This document shows positions 1 to 11,806 of a stretch of 64,000 bases of DNA, piece after piece. The stretch lies in the NCBI GenBank assembly GCA_033239525.1, contig BSYO01000014.1, forward strand, positions 11,764,021-11,828,020. Reading direction: 5' to 3'. The notes beneath the pieces were generated by a model. It had not been told where the DNA came from. It ran no database searches and saw only the letters and a program-made list of their open reading frames with translations. Both the position numbers and the translations under genes were made by a program. Source of the DNA: Nepenthes gracilis (taxonomy: Eukaryota; Streptophyta; Magnoliopsida; Caryophyllales; Nepenthaceae). Each line of letters starts with the position of its first letter. Within the stretch, counting starts at the first letter, position 1.

Positions 1-1999
1 AATTAAGATATCCTGTATCCTTAAAAATTTTAAGAGTATATTTTCTTTGATAGACAAATTCCACGAGATGATCTTACAATTTCAAGCCAAGAAAATATTT
101 CAGAGTTTCCAGATCCTAAAGCTCAAACTTATTGTCAAGGATTTTGGAAAAATTGGTGATGAATGACAAATCATTGCTGCCAGGATTATATCATTAACAT
201 AGATCAGTAAAGATGTAAAAGAGTTGGCAACAATTCTTTTAAATAATGAATAATTGGTCTTTGACTGGACAAAACCTTGTGTTAAGATGAAAAAAAAATA
301 ATTTGGAGAACCACTGTTGAGAAGGTTGTTTGAGGCCATAGAAGAACTTATTTAATTTGCAAATAAGTTGTTAATACTGTTTAAACTGAGGCACTTCATA
401 TCCAAGAGGCAAAGCCATATAAACATCTTCATGAAGATCATGCAAGAATGCTTTATTGACACTGAGTTGATGAAGACACCAATTTTTGATTGAAGCAACA
501 GCAAGCAATGTTTTTCCTGTAACATGTTTAGCAACAGGTGAAAAAGTACCATAGTCATATAAACTGGCTTGCTGGATGAAGCCCTTAGCTACCAATAGGG
601 CTTTAAGTCTCTTAACAGTGCCATCAGATCTCAATTTCCTTCAGGTAGAGTGGCGATAGCCCAAGTGCTATTAGCAACAAGAGTATTTAACTCTGTACGC
701 ATGGCATCAGACCATTCTGGGTGTTGAATAGCCTCATAATAGGATTTTGGCTCAGTATGAGAAGAAAGAGAGAGGAGAAAAGGCTTAAGTGATGGAGAAA
801 ACTTCTCAAAAGAAAGAAAACTAGATATGAGATGAGGTTTATATTGATGCATCTAACTAGCAGACATGTTGGATTGCAGTCGGGTTGTGCTATGTGCAAA
901 ATTGTAGTGAAAATCAGTAAAGCAGGATGGAGGTTTTCTTGATCGAGATGGCTTTCAGATAACATGTTGAGGATATGAAACAGGAGAAGGCAAATGTGAA
1001 TCAGAATTGCCAGATGGTGAAGGTAATAGGCTGGATGGAAGATGTCCAGTATGGATGTCAGAATGCAGATCAAGAGAAGGGAAACGGGGAATGTTGTCTG
1101 GTGAGTAATTTGGAATAACATCAGAAGATGGAGATGAGCTCGGAGGATTAGGCATGCGTTGAAAAAGAAATATGGATTCAAAGATGATGACATCTTTGGA
1201 TACAAGAACAGTATGATTTTGTAAATCCTAGACTTTGTAACCTTTAATGCTATAAGGATATCCAATGAATACATACTGTCTATCCTTAGGGTCAAATTTG
1301 GAGCAATTAAATTTGAGAGTAGAAGCATAATAGAGGCATCCAAACACCCTTAAGTGTAAGTACAATGGTCGAACATAATGAAGAATTTCATTGGAGGTGA
1401 TTTATTTGAAAAGGTCATGCTAGGAACCCAACTAATAAGATATATAGTTGTAAGAATATAATCGACCTAAAATTCAAGAGGAAGTTTGACTTGAAACAAC
1501 AAGGTCCTAGCAATATTAAGAATAGGTATATGTTTGCATTCAGCAACTCCAATTTGTTACTAAATATCAACAAAAGTAAGTTGATGCTTTATCCCTCTGT
1601 GGCAAAGAAGTCCCCGTGATTTTACTTTGATCAATTATTTGTTCAGAAGTGTTTAATTTTTGTGTTAAATTAGTTTTCTGCCATAGCACAAAAGATTGTA
1701 CTATAAACCAAGTTTGTGATTTTGAATGTATCAAATAAACCCCCTTGTGGCTTTGCTAAAATCATCAACAAAGGTAAGAAAGTACTTATAACAATCTTTA
1801 AAAGTGATAGAAAAAGGCTTCTAGATATCACAATGTAATAGCTCAAGAATAGAAGTAGAAAAATTGTGACTTGTTGGAAAAGGCAATTGATGTTGTTTGC
1901 TTAGTGACAAACAGAACAATGCTTATTTATAGAAGACAATCATATGCTCAGTATATGTTTGTTTAAGAAACTAATTTGACAATCAGATAAATGACTTAT
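1..1999 (-). pseudogene. Ty1/copia pol remnant: integrase to reverse transcriptase
   Basis: Decayed polyprotein segment of a copia retrotransposon. It runs off the left edge of the window, so the RNase H end is not seen. Read on the minus strand, 1900-1345 gives integrase pieces (a CSVCH finger remnant, then KQHQLPFP, VDDFS, NGVAE-like and YLI..VPSM segments). 1345-1140 gives the post-integrase stretch ending in VIIFESIFLFQ. 860-640 gives the linker with HPEWSDAMRTEL. 634-370 gives the RT start with VAKGF, FSPVAK and LHQLSVNKAFLH. 340-100 gives QGFVQSKTDYSLF-like residues and the catalytic box. That box (190-201) reads YVND instead of YVDD. Many stops and frameshifts separate the blocks, so no intact ORF remains. 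Superfamily assignment is secure; lineage is not assigned. Confidence 0.88.
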
Positions 2000-2004
2000 A
2001 CTGC

Positions 2005-2736
2005 TAATATGTTCTTCAAATTTAAATTGTTGTATGAATTAGAGAATCGTGTAAATCTTTCAGCAGATATGAGAGGTTGTGGGTCTGGTCTTCGTAACTA
2101 ACTCTATGCATCTAATGAGAGATTTGAGGAATACGGGACGCGCTCATCGACATAATTTCTGATATTTAAGTCTGTGATCTTTTTTATAAAAATTGAAAAA
2201 TGCACAAAGGAAATAAATAGGAGGAAATGAGGAGAAAAGGGGATGAATATTGAAATTTTTGTGAGTGTAGAAGATTGGGCTCCTTTGGAGTATATTCACT
2301 GAGGACACTTGTATGCCGGAATATGTCTTGCCCGATTTTTGGTTGAGGGATCTATATTTATAGTTTGGGTTCTAATCAATTGGTTAGTTCGAAACAGTCA
2401 CTTGTAATGAAAAGTGTTAATATTAGTCATTAACTTTAACGTGAACCGCTGTTTCAGTAACCATTCAACCATTGATGGTTGATATTTATTTGACCGTTAC
2501 TGGATTAGGTTGTCCACGTTTGCATTGTTATCCCTCGATTGACTGTAATTATTCGTTAGAATTTAATACTATATTTATTATTCTGATGGGCTGTGACTTA
2601 TTTCAGTTTTGTATATTCTCTGCCATTTGGTTGTTCCAAGGTCGGCGTAATCCTCTACATCCATATTAGAACTGTTGGCATTTGAACCTCATTTTCAACT
2701 TGGGCTGAGCCGGTTATACCTGGGCCACACCCAACA
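2005..2736 (-). mobile_element. Probable solo LTR inserted in the copia element
   Basis: About 730 bp that interrupt the copia frame between the gag-pre-integrase WHR motif and the integrase finger. On the minus strand it starts TGTTGGGTGTGGCCC at 2736. A TATA box (CTATAAATATAG) lies at about 2350-2361, followed by pyrimidine-rich DNA and a GACTTAAATATC stretch typical of the 3' part of plant gypsy LTRs. The 5-mer ACTGC flanks it at 2000-2004 and 2737-2741, which would be a target-site duplication. However, the left end then lacks the terminal CA (it reads TA), and an end with CA at 2028 is the alternative. No internal domain is present, so a solo LTR is the best reading. Confidence 0.6.
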
Positions 2737-2741
2737 ACTGC

Positions 2742-3395
2742 GGTGCCAAATATCAATGATTTCAGTTAGAAAAATAGAATTGTTAGTAATAGAAACTGGT
2801 TTATTGACAACAAATGAGGCACAAATATGATCTTCTACTGCAATCTGATTATTAGAGTGCTGAAGATAAGAGAGACTATCGGTAAGCCTCCCCACTTCAA
2901 TGGTCCTCCATGTATATAGGTCCTCAATAGAACACATGTTAGATTAAAAAAAAAAAAATAGACAACATTAGTGCATAGAAAGCAATTAGCTAATGGATAT
3001 CAAATTGATTTTGAAGGAGGGGAACACAAACAATTAGTAAGGGTCAACTTATCAGATAAAAAAACAATCCAACGTGTTATAGGAACATGCATTCCATTGG
3101 ATAGTCCAACTGATGTGTTGATAGTAGTTGTTATAGAAGTAAGAGAAGACAAAGAGCAAACCATGTGATTAGTGGCCCTTGTGTCTATGGCCCAAGAATT
3201 GGAACGATGGGTTGATTAGAAAAACTTGAGAGGCATATACGAGTACTTGAGAAATTGTATGATGAAGGTTGATCAATCAAGGAATCAGAGAATACTTGAA
3301 TGGTACAGACTTGGTTAATAGCAATTGATGGAAGGCTGTTGTAAAAGCTCGAAAAATTCTTGATGTAATTATTCTATGTGAACAAATATGTGATT
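2742..3395 (-). pseudogene. Ty1/copia gag end, protease and gag-pre-integrase remnant
   Basis: Upstream half of the copia element at the left edge. On the minus strand about 3395-3210 reads as a serine/threonine-rich gag tail. 3215-3160 gives the protease active-site block WAIDTRATNHM, where copia enzymes have DTGA; the Gly is Arg here (3177-3179). 3140-3000 gives the conserved SNGMHVPIT...LSDKLTLTNCL segment. 2937-2742 gives the gag-pre-integrase domain (RTIEVGRLTDSLSYLQ, ending in IWHR). The frame is broken by an A-run near 2945-2958. The remaining gag and the 5' LTR on the right were not recognised beyond 3395. Confidence 0.82.
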
Positions 3396-4319
3396 ATTAT
3401 GAGGGCATTGTTTGATTATTTTTAGTGGTAATTAAATTATGAAAAATATTTAATTGTATTTTTGAATGATAAAATTGGGCTTGAAAGTTTAGTAATAGGC
3501 TCAGAAATTTTGGATAGTTAACAATTAACCTAATATTTTCAAATGATCGAAAAATTAAATAATTGGACTTAATGTACCGGCCGTTACCTTGGGAATTAAA
3601 TCGGTAGGAATAATTTAGAAAAATAAAACAGTGTAAGAAAAATTAAATACGGCCTATTTAAATTAACCATACATTGCATATATATATATATATATATGTA
3701 TATATTTGGCAAATGAAGGGAGGAGGGGAAGAGAAGAGTAGAAATCAGAGAAGAAAGGGAAGAATAATACAGCTTAGGCAAATGAAATTATATACTCTTG
3801 TAATCTATTTACTCAAACTTTGATTGTTAATCATGATCCTCCTTTCTGTTTGAAGTATTCAGTGCGTTCACTGATGAAAATATTAAACTATAAAAAACAG
3901 AGCAAGAGGATCGAATGAGAAGTGATATAGAATTATGGATAGTTAATATTGGTTAAACATGCGTTAATGTATTTATATCATGTTAATAGATAGTAGTTTT
4001 CCATGATAGAGGATCAAAGTTACAGACTTTGGTGAATTAATCAAAGTGAGATGAAGAAACGTAGAACAGAGAGGAGAAGAGATACTGGATTATGATATTT
4101 GTTGCTTAATTATCGTAGAAATCAGTTGTAGAGATTGGAAAATACTTGGTTGTTTTATCCGCTAAGTTTTAACCCAATGGGAAACGGATGAATAGTGAAT
4201 TCTCGTGGAAGAAGATAATGAACAGCAATGAGGCCACGGAATTCCAAACCATTGGATTTACCCGCTACAACATAGCCGAATATCTTCTAGTCTTCTAGTC
4301 AAACTTTCTTTTTGAGTCG
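3396..4319. other. Unassigned AT-rich stretch with a TATA microsatellite
   Basis: No gene recognised. The segment follows the copia gag remnant abruptly. A TATA-rich microsatellite at 3678-3705 is followed by a purine-rich GGGAGGAGGGGAAGAG stretch. That order (TATA, then purine-rich leader) resembles the middle of chromovirus LTRs elsewhere in this window, for example 8880-8930. No LTR ends could be fixed. Confidence 0.35.
3678..3705. repeat. (TA)n microsatellite
   Basis: Near-perfect alternating T and A with one G interruption, seen directly. It may double as a TATA box of an LTR. Confidence 0.85.
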
Positions 4320-5050
4320 TCGAATTATCGCATACCACTGGTGCACAAATTTTACACCACTAACGTCGCCAATAAAGGTTATCATGCGGGAAGAATTGTA
4401 TAGGATGTATCAAAATGAGATGAGACAACTTGTAGTGAAAGCACAAAAGTTGAGGCTAAATTTTATCTAATGGAGCAAATATAATCACAAACGGTGAGGG
4501 CTTTCTCAATGAAATGGCCATATAAAAATTATGCCAGAGAAATTTGGTAAAAAGAATTATGTAGGTATTTATAGAGCAGCTGAAAATAAGATCAAAAATA
4601 TGATTGTTAGGAAAATGTGCACCGTGGCACTCAAGCTCGAGGCAGGCACGACTAGGGTTAGACTGGGAACGCACTCGGGTGCTCGAATGTAGTCGGACGA
4701 GTAGTGAGTAGACGCTTTTTGGAAATGGAGCTCGAATGTAGGAAGGGTGTGCAGTGAGCAAACACCCTCTGGAAATAGAGCTTGAGTATAGGGCGGGCAT
4801 GCAACGAGTAGACACCCTATGGAAATGTCACTTAAGAGCAAGGTGGGTGTGCAGTAGGCGCAAGCTTTCTAGATACAGAGCTCGAGCACAACTCGGGCGA
4901 AGGAAAGGCGTGGATACTGGAGGAGTGCGATAACGATCTTTGAGCGATAAATTGAGGCAGATCTTCCATTCAATAAAAGCAACTTTGTCAATGAATAACC
5001 AAACACGATCACGGAATATACAATACACAAAAATACCTAACAAGAATAAA
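4320..5050 (-). mobile_element. Probable gypsy LTR segment with internal minisatellite
   Basis: No coding sequence. On the minus strand a TATA box (CTATAAATACC) lies at about 4568-4578, with the tandem repeat block (4682-4880) upstream of it. This is the arrangement seen in the U3 of the chromovirus LTRs at 8488 and 47636, which also carry GC-rich CTCGAG/GCGCC-type repeats upstream of TATA. LTR termini were not found, so the limits are approximate. Confidence 0.45.
4682..4880. repeat. Four-copy 49-50 bp tandem repeat
   Basis: Units start at 4682, 4731, 4781 and 4831, each beginning CTCGAATGTAGG or close to it and ending TGGAAATAGAG or close to it. A partial fifth unit starts at 4881. Divergence between units is moderate. 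Apparent minus-strand ORFs here only reflect the repeat. Confidence 0.85.
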
Positions 5051-5994
5051 TTTCTAAATTAATACACACAAAATCTAATATTTTTTTAATTAGTAATATA
5101 TGGATATCACGAACTAATTTACCTTATATTTACATTATAGTACATTAAATTTCTAAAAATCAAGAATTATAAAAAAGAATTATTAGTTTTAAAATTTTTG
5201 AATATGAACACATCACTTCCGTAATTTTTAAAATAAATAATACTATTATAAATAAATTTAAAATATTTAATAAGTTTTTTATATTTTTTGATAATATTTT
5301 AAATAATAATTTTGCTATTTCTTTATTAAAATTATAAATTTTTTTAATTTTAAAAGATAAATTATTCTTTACTAGATATGCATGCTATATTATCAACTTT
5401 TATAATATAGATGTTTTATAATTTATTTCTCCTTATGCAGAGAAAATAAATTATATTATTCTATTTATTAGACTATCTTTTTTTTGGAGTAACAATTCAA
5501 GACGTTATTCAAACAAAACAACTTAAACTAAAAGAAGGTAAAGATTAACTGTTCAATAAGATGGAACTTAACGAACCTAATGTTGGAGGCTGTATATCTT
5601 TTTCATTCTATTTTAACTATCTTTTACAATAAAAATATCCTAACGGCCAAGTTAATTATAAATATTGATTGAAAGATAGTTAAAATAATTAAATATTTTT
5701 TAAAAATATTTTATTTTACAACCAATGGATCTGTAGGTACTTATTACACCATCCAAATCTACTGTTAAGCTAATTATTATCATTTACTGATATCATTATT
5801 TTTTTTTCAAAATGATTATGATTGTTGGAAAATAATTCTGGCTGCAGAGGTAAATATATTATATAAAATTTAAATCAATAATTTTAAATAAATAGTAAAA
5901 TTATTAAAAATAATATATTTACTAATATATATTTTATTATATTTTTGAAAAAAATTTAAAATATTAAAAAAATTCTCAAATATTAACTTTATTT
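5051..5994. other. AT-rich stretch, nothing recognised
   Basis: Very AT-rich with long A/T runs. No ORF, RNA gene or clear repeat end was identified. It directly abuts the truncated 5' LTR that follows. Confidence 0.5.
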
Positions 5995-6364
5995 ATGAAT
6001 TTGTGTAAGAGTTGACATGACATCATGGATGCACTTTACTTTATTTATGATTTATAAGTTATGGGATGTCGGTTGTTCGACAATAGATAGTAGTAGATTC
6101 TAGTTTTAGGTGAATTGTGTATAGTGATTTTTGTTTGATTTATACATAACTCCTTACGTATGGTCTGATGTTATATTTTAATCAGTGACAGAGCCACATG
6201 ATGACGTGGTATTTTTTGGATCTTGTGTTTAAACTATATTAATTTATTTTGGTCAGTCGAGATATTGATGTAAAGTTCACATTCACGATCAATTAGATTG
6301 ATAATTGGATAATTTATATTATTGTTATTTATTATTTATTGTGATCAAAATTTGGGACGTGACA
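5995..6364 (+). mobile_element. Truncated 5' LTR of a chromovirus
   Basis: About 370 bp that align with the last 370 bp of the LTR at 8488-10592. Shared landmarks include GAGTTGA, GGTTGTTCGACA, ACTCCTTA, GAGCCACATGATGACGTGG and the end ATTTGGGACGTGACA. The upstream 1.7 kb of this LTR is missing. It is followed by a degenerate primer-binding region and then gag, so it is the left LTR of the element. Confidence 0.85.
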
Positions 6365-6439
6365 ACTTAGGTAGCGTCGGAGAAGTCATAACAAGAATTC
6401 TTAATTTTGGTTTGAAGGTCTAATATGATTAAATATTTT

Positions 6440-7350
6440 ATAATAGGATTGAAAGTTGCCATCAGAATAAGGAAGAAATGTTAGATCTAGCTCTTGCCCC
6501 GACTAGAAAGAGGAGTATTATGGCAATGATGGCGAATGTGGTGGAATCTATGGCTTAAAGATCACATAAACCGCGCTGACGATGGCCAACCTAGCGATAA
6601 CGACATACGATCACTTCACAAATGAGAGGATGCCAAAATTAATGGGCGATCCAGACCCTATGAAAGCAGAGATTTAGATCCGTCGGATCGAAAAGGTTTT
6701 TCCTGTGATTTGATACCCAGAGAAGAACAAAGTGATATTTGCCTCCTACAAGTTGAAGAGAAAAGTTGACCATTAGTGGTCAATGAAGAAACGAGCAATG
6801 AGATTAGAGAACTAAGAGATTTCTTGGGACATGTTCGTAGATGTTTTATGGATAAGTAGTTTCCAACAAATTTGAGAGAGTAAAAGGAGGTGAATTTGCT
6901 TGTTTGCGATAAGGGAACTGGATTGTAGTGGAGTATGACACCAAGTTCACCAAGCTATCCCGCTATACCCTTCATATGGTCTATGATGAGGCAAGGAAAG
7001 TAAGGAAGTTTCTATAAGGTCTGAATAACGCAATCTAGAGGCAGTTGGTGATGTTGAAATTAAGGACTTGTAGAGATATGTTTAATTAAGCTCTCCTATT
7101 TAAATGAGAGCTAAAAAGAGAGAAGTTATTTAAGAAGTAGACTAGCAAAGGAGCTTAGAGTTTGAAATCGGGAGGATCCCATAAAAGATCAAAGTTGGTG
7201 AATAAAGGGAAGAAATGAGCTAAAGTTCAGGGTGCGTTGAGCCCTCAACAATCAATAATTGTTGGAAGATGCTTGATATGTCAATAATTGAAGTTCGAGT
7301 ACAAGAAGCCACCCAGCCTACTGCAACAAATGCCAACACCCAGCTAAAAA
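6440..7350 (+). pseudogene. Ty3/gypsy chromovirus gag remnant
   Basis: Capsid/nucleocapsid gene of the chromovirus between the two LTRs. Allowing for stops, 6630-7140 translates into the retrotransposon gag domain: PKLMGDPDPMKAE, WIRRIEKVF, FASYKLK, VDHWWS, FPTNLRE, YDTKFTKLSRYTP and ALLF.ERELKREK. A corrupted zinc knuckle (CLIC ... YCNKC) follows near 7268-7345. At least ten in-frame stops are visible and several match CAG or TGG codons turned to TAG. Directly after the knuckle region the sequence enters integrase, so protease, RT and RNase H are absent. Confidence 0.85.
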
Positions 7351-7359
7351 TGAGAAGAT

Positions 7360-8430
7360 ATAATAATGGATTTTATGATGGGATTGTTGAGGATGCCGAG
7401 GAATCATTATTCTATTTGGGTAATTATAGATTAGCTTACTAAGTTAGCTCATTTCATGGCCATTTAGATGACGTTCTCTAGAGATTGACTAGTAATATTG
7501 TATAGTAATAAGGTGGTCAGATTGTATGGTGTGCTAACTTTCATTATATCAGATCAAGATCCAAGGATTGTCTCAAAATTTTAGAAAAATTTACATCAAA
7601 AATTGGAAACTGATTTGAAATTTAATATGGCTTATCATCCTCAAACGGATGGATAGTCAGAGCAAATAATTTGAATTTTGGAAGACAAGTTAAGAGTTTC
7701 AATTTTAAAAATGAAAGGCAATTAGGATGATTATTTGCCATTAAGTAAATTTACATACAATAATAACTATCATGCGAATATTATTATGGCCCCATTCAAG
7801 GCTTTGTATGGAGAAAAATATCATTTCCTGATTTATTAGGAGACTAAAAATAGGAGACTTTTGGGACCATAAGTTATCCAAAAGATGTCCGACAAAATTC
7901 ATTTGATTCATGGCCGAATGAAAGTTACCCAAAGTCGGCAGAAAAGTTATGCTGATTGGAGGAGATTGGAGTTGAGTTTCAAAGTTGGAGACCACATATT
8001 TTTAAAGATATCTTTATCGAGGGAAATTTTGAGATTTGAGATTAAATGAAAATTGAAACTGATATTTATAGCGCCATATGAGATTTTGGAGAAGATTGGT
8101 GAAGTAGCATACAAATTTGCCCTACCTTCGAATCTAGAAGATGTTCATAATGTGTTCTACATATCTATAATTCGAAAGTATATTCATGATCTATGGCACA
8201 TTATTAAATATGAACCATTGAGGATAAACGAAAATTTGGTGTACAATGAGAAACTGGTTTAGATTTTGGGAAGAAGGGATTAAATACTTCGATGAAGGTA
8301 ATTCCGTTAGTTAAGATCTTATTGAGCAACTATTCATATAAAGAAGCCATATGGAAAAGAGAAGATGAGATCCAATAGAAGTACTTGTATTTGTTTCTTA
8401 GATAAGGTAAGTAAAATTTTAAGGATAAAT
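7360..8430 (+). pseudogene. Ty3/gypsy chromovirus integrase remnant
   Basis: Integrase catalytic core and C-terminal part. Visible blocks are DFMMGL, SIWVI.DRLTKLAHFMA, SDQDPRI near 7551, AYHPQTDG.SEQ near 7630, [20 protein letters not shown] near 7755-7810, GDHIFLKIS near 7987, APYEILEKIGEVAYKFALP and VHNVFYISIIRKYIHD at 8070-8200, and the tail near ATWERED. The chromovirus C-terminal GPF-like block is present. Stops and frameshifts make it non-functional. The piece begins in the middle of a normal pol, which marks an internal deletion at about 7350-7360. Confidence 0.87.
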
Positions 8431-8487
8431 TTTTTATAAAAAGGGAAAAAAATATTGAGGACGAAAGTTTTATAAGAATGGAAAAAA

Positions 8488-10592
8488 TGTAAAGTTCGGG
8501 TTTAAATTTTATTATAATTTTGATTAATTAATTTAAAATAGTTAAAATTGAGGTCAAAAGAGAAAAATATTTTGGTCAAAAGTTAAAATTAAATTAGATC
8601 ACGCTGAGTTGATGGATACTTGATCGATGCCCGACGTGCGCCCATGCATGGGATGGATGGAGAGGTCATGTATAATGGATACCTAATCGAAGCCTGAGTG
8701 CACTTTTCAGTGTACTCGTGCTTGATGCACACCCGAGACTGTTTTCTAGTGTAGTTAGCATTGGACGTGCGCCTAAGCAGTGATCATGTGCTGTAGAGTT
8801 TAGTCGTGGCATATGATGCACCCTTGAGCGCTAGTTTAGTATAAATATAAAATTCAGTTAAAATTTAATCAGTTTCTATAGAGTTTTGAGAGAGGATAAA
8901 GAGGGAGAAGAGGAAACGAAATGAAGCTTGAGAAACTCAATTCAAGTGATTTTAAGGAAGATTTTCGTAAGAATCAAGCTAAAACAAGTACATTCTAAAT
9001 CTTCTTTTATTTGTTACTATTCTTTTCTCAATTTTTTAAATATTTTTTATTTTAAATACTCATGTATGATATGAATTCATAGCTAAAATATTTATATTTA
9101 ACATGCATATAAAATTCTCTCTATTATTCAATAATTATACATGAAATTCAAGTCTAAGTACATGCACACTGATATTTCAACTAGTTTTTTGTAATATTTC
9201 TTCATGCATATACTAAAATTATGATAAAATGGCTCTTACATGTTTTAAATTCATACATGATACTCTAGATGTTTAAAGGTATTCTTGCATGTTTAATTTT
9301 CACCTGCATGTCTTAAGAATTTTTTAAATTTTCCTCTACATCTTTATATTATAAGAGAAGTTGCTAAATTTTTGTATAATTTTGTACTAATAATTTATTA
9401 CACTATAAATTTTAGAATGTAAATTTTATATATTTAAAAAATTTATATGATTAAATTCTTATACAGATTTTATACACTGCATATAAAGAAATTAAAAGAA
9501 TTTTAAAGGAAAAATCTATAATTATGTTAAGAATTAATAATATTTTCTCCAAATTGAGAAAATACAAAGATTGTGAAGAAAAGTTTAAAGTTTTCATAAG
9601 TATCGAACTATTGTAATAAATTTAAAAGGTAGTATATTATGACATATCTTAATATATTATAGTGGTAATCGAAATTTAAACCTATCATCCGAGGACAAAA
9701 ATAACGTTTGATTTTATCTATAAGGTTATATATAAGACGACTCACCTACAGATGTTGAATAATAGCGTATGGCGTTTGATTATATGAAAACAAATACAAT
9801 CTGGGTTTTGATTATCTGCTTATTTAATTGGTAATGTCCTATTGGCCATTGGTCCCTAAGAATTTATATAATTGAGTATAATTTTATAGTATGGATTTGA
9901 ATAAGAACATGGTAAGAAAATTTAAAAAGTTGAGTATATGTTGTCACGGAAATTCATAGCACTTCATTGAATCTAATACATTATTTCTTCCTATATGTTT
10001 TAATGAAAAATATATGCTTAATTATGAAATTATATATATTTTTGAACTTTTAACTCACTCTTATTTTCTATTTTTTACTAACCCTTTTAGATAAGAGGTT
10101 TAGACACTTGCAGGATAATTTTAATTGAAGTAAGATCTATTTAAAGGGATTAGAATTAGAGTTATGGAATGTTGGATGCTATATTTTAAATTTTTAGATA
10201 GCAGTTGAATATATATGTTAATCAGATAATGAATTTGTATAAGAGTTGATATGAGATCATGTATATACTTTATTTATGGTTTGTAAGTCATTGGATGTTG
10301 GTTGTTCGACAGTAGACGGTAGTGGATTCTAGTTTCAATTGAATTGTGTGCTTTGATTTTTATTTGGTTTAAATATAACTCCTTATGTATGATCCAACAT
10401 CATATTTTGGTCAATGTCAGAGTCACATGATGATGTGGCATCTTTCGGGTACTATGTTCAGGTTATATTATTTTATTTGATCAGTCAAAATATCAATATG
10501 AAACTTACATCCACGGTCAATTATGTGGATAATTGAATAATTTATATTATTATTTTTTATTAATTATCGAAATCGAAATTTGGGACGTAACA
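8488..10592 (+). mobile_element. 3' LTR of the chromovirus (2.1 kb)
   Basis: Starts TGTAAAGTTCGGG after the end of pol and ends GGGACGTAACA. The last 370 bp match the truncated 5' LTR at 5995-6364. The first part aligns with the start of the solo LTR at 47636 (AATTTTAATT.., then AAAATTGAGG, then TTTGGTCAAAA). GC-rich short repeats lie at 8590-8830, a TATA box (TATAAATATAAA) near 8840, and a purine-rich leader at 8885-8925. Length and layout fit Tekay/Del-type chromoviruses. The left target duplication is lost with the 5' LTR. Confidence 0.85.
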
Positions 10593-10879
10593 TAAAATAT
10601 GATATATTTTTATAATAATTTATATAATTTTATTTTTTTTAATTTTTTGACCTCATTTGTAAATTTTATGGGCTGTGTTGTGCCGGTTCATGGCATAGTA
10701 TGGCCCACAGGTATAATTGGTCTAGCACAGTGTAAGCACATATTATGTTAAATCAGGACATATAAGTCTCATATTGTGTTTAGTACAATTCGTGATGTTA
10801 ACATGTTGTGCTAGACATGACATGCTTATATCTAGTGGCTTGAAAAACTATGTTGTACCAGTTTAGCCTAATCTATTTA
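10593..10879. other. Short AT-rich spacer
   Basis: Sequence between the chromovirus LTR end and the first recognisable copia RT. It contains a GGGCTGTGTTGTGCCGG segment reminiscent of dispersed plant repeats, but the family is not identified. No gene. Confidence 0.4.
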
Positions 10880-11806
10880 ATACCATTAAGTTTAGTTTCA
10901 TATTTACTAAATAGGATTTCACATCTAATATTCATGACTTAGTACTGCTTTTATTTTACTTTACATTGATGATATGATTATTCAGGAGATGATCGAGTCG
11001 ATATTCAATTTGTTAAAACTTTTTGACATTAATAGTTTGAGATAAAAAATTTTAGAAATCTCTGTTGTTTCTTTGGTCTTAAAATAACATCATATTTTGA
11101 TAGATATTATCTTTCTCAAACAAAGTATACTTTTAATGTACTTACTTGTGCAGCTATAAATAACAAGACTACTCTCACTCTATTAGAATTGTATATTAAA
11201 CATATTTTGTTTGATAGTTCTCATTTATCAAATATAATTCATTATTATCAACTAGTTGGAGGGCTTGTTTATTTTACTATTACTCTCATAATATTGTTTA
11301 TGTAGTTCACCTCATTGGTCAATTTATGGCCACATCACAGTTTACTCACTACGCTACTATGCTCTTTATCCTTCAATATATTAAAGGATTTTTATTCAAT
11401 GAATTTTAATTTTCTACTCATTCATCCTCTAGTTATGTACTTTTTTTTCTTTTTATACAGATTGGGTAGGTGATCCTACTAATCAATGATGCATTGTTGG
11501 ATATTATTTTTTCCTAGGAACATCTTTTATTCTATGACAAAGTAAAAAATAATCTGTAATAACATGCTCAAATATAGAAGTAGAATATTGTGCCCTAACT
11601 GATACATTATAAAATTTATTTAGTTACATTGGCTCCCAGAAGATATGAATATTATACATCATAATATAGTTATCTTATATTTTGATAATTAAAGTGTAAT
11701 ACAAATTACTTACAATGATATATTTTATGAGCGGATCAAGTATATTAAAAATGTTTGTTATGTTATTCTCTAGCACATTCGACAAAATGGCATACATCTT
11801 TGTTAT
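10880..11806 (+). pseudogene. Ty1/copia RT-RNase H remnant, copy A
   Basis: C-terminal half of copia pol. It includes a YVDDMI-like box around 10968-10985 (YIDDMI by direct reading), FEIKN..N and SYFDRYYLSQTKY near 11110, and the QLVGGLVYFT block near 11255. RNase H segments follow: DWVGDPTNQ at about 11460 and a corrupted TEAEY at 11580, ending in RQNGIHLCY at 11780-11806. Multiple stops and indels. The frame is cut at 11807 by a solo LTR. 11276-11806 is nearly identical to 14413-14949. Confidence 0.85.

Noticed and set aside
2971..3168. Plus-strand ORF of 65 codons
   Set aside because: It is the antisense shadow of the copia protease region.
4456..5043. Overlapping minus-strand ORFs of 71-119 codons
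   Set aside because: They cover the 50-bp tandem repeat of an LTR and share no domain with known proteins.
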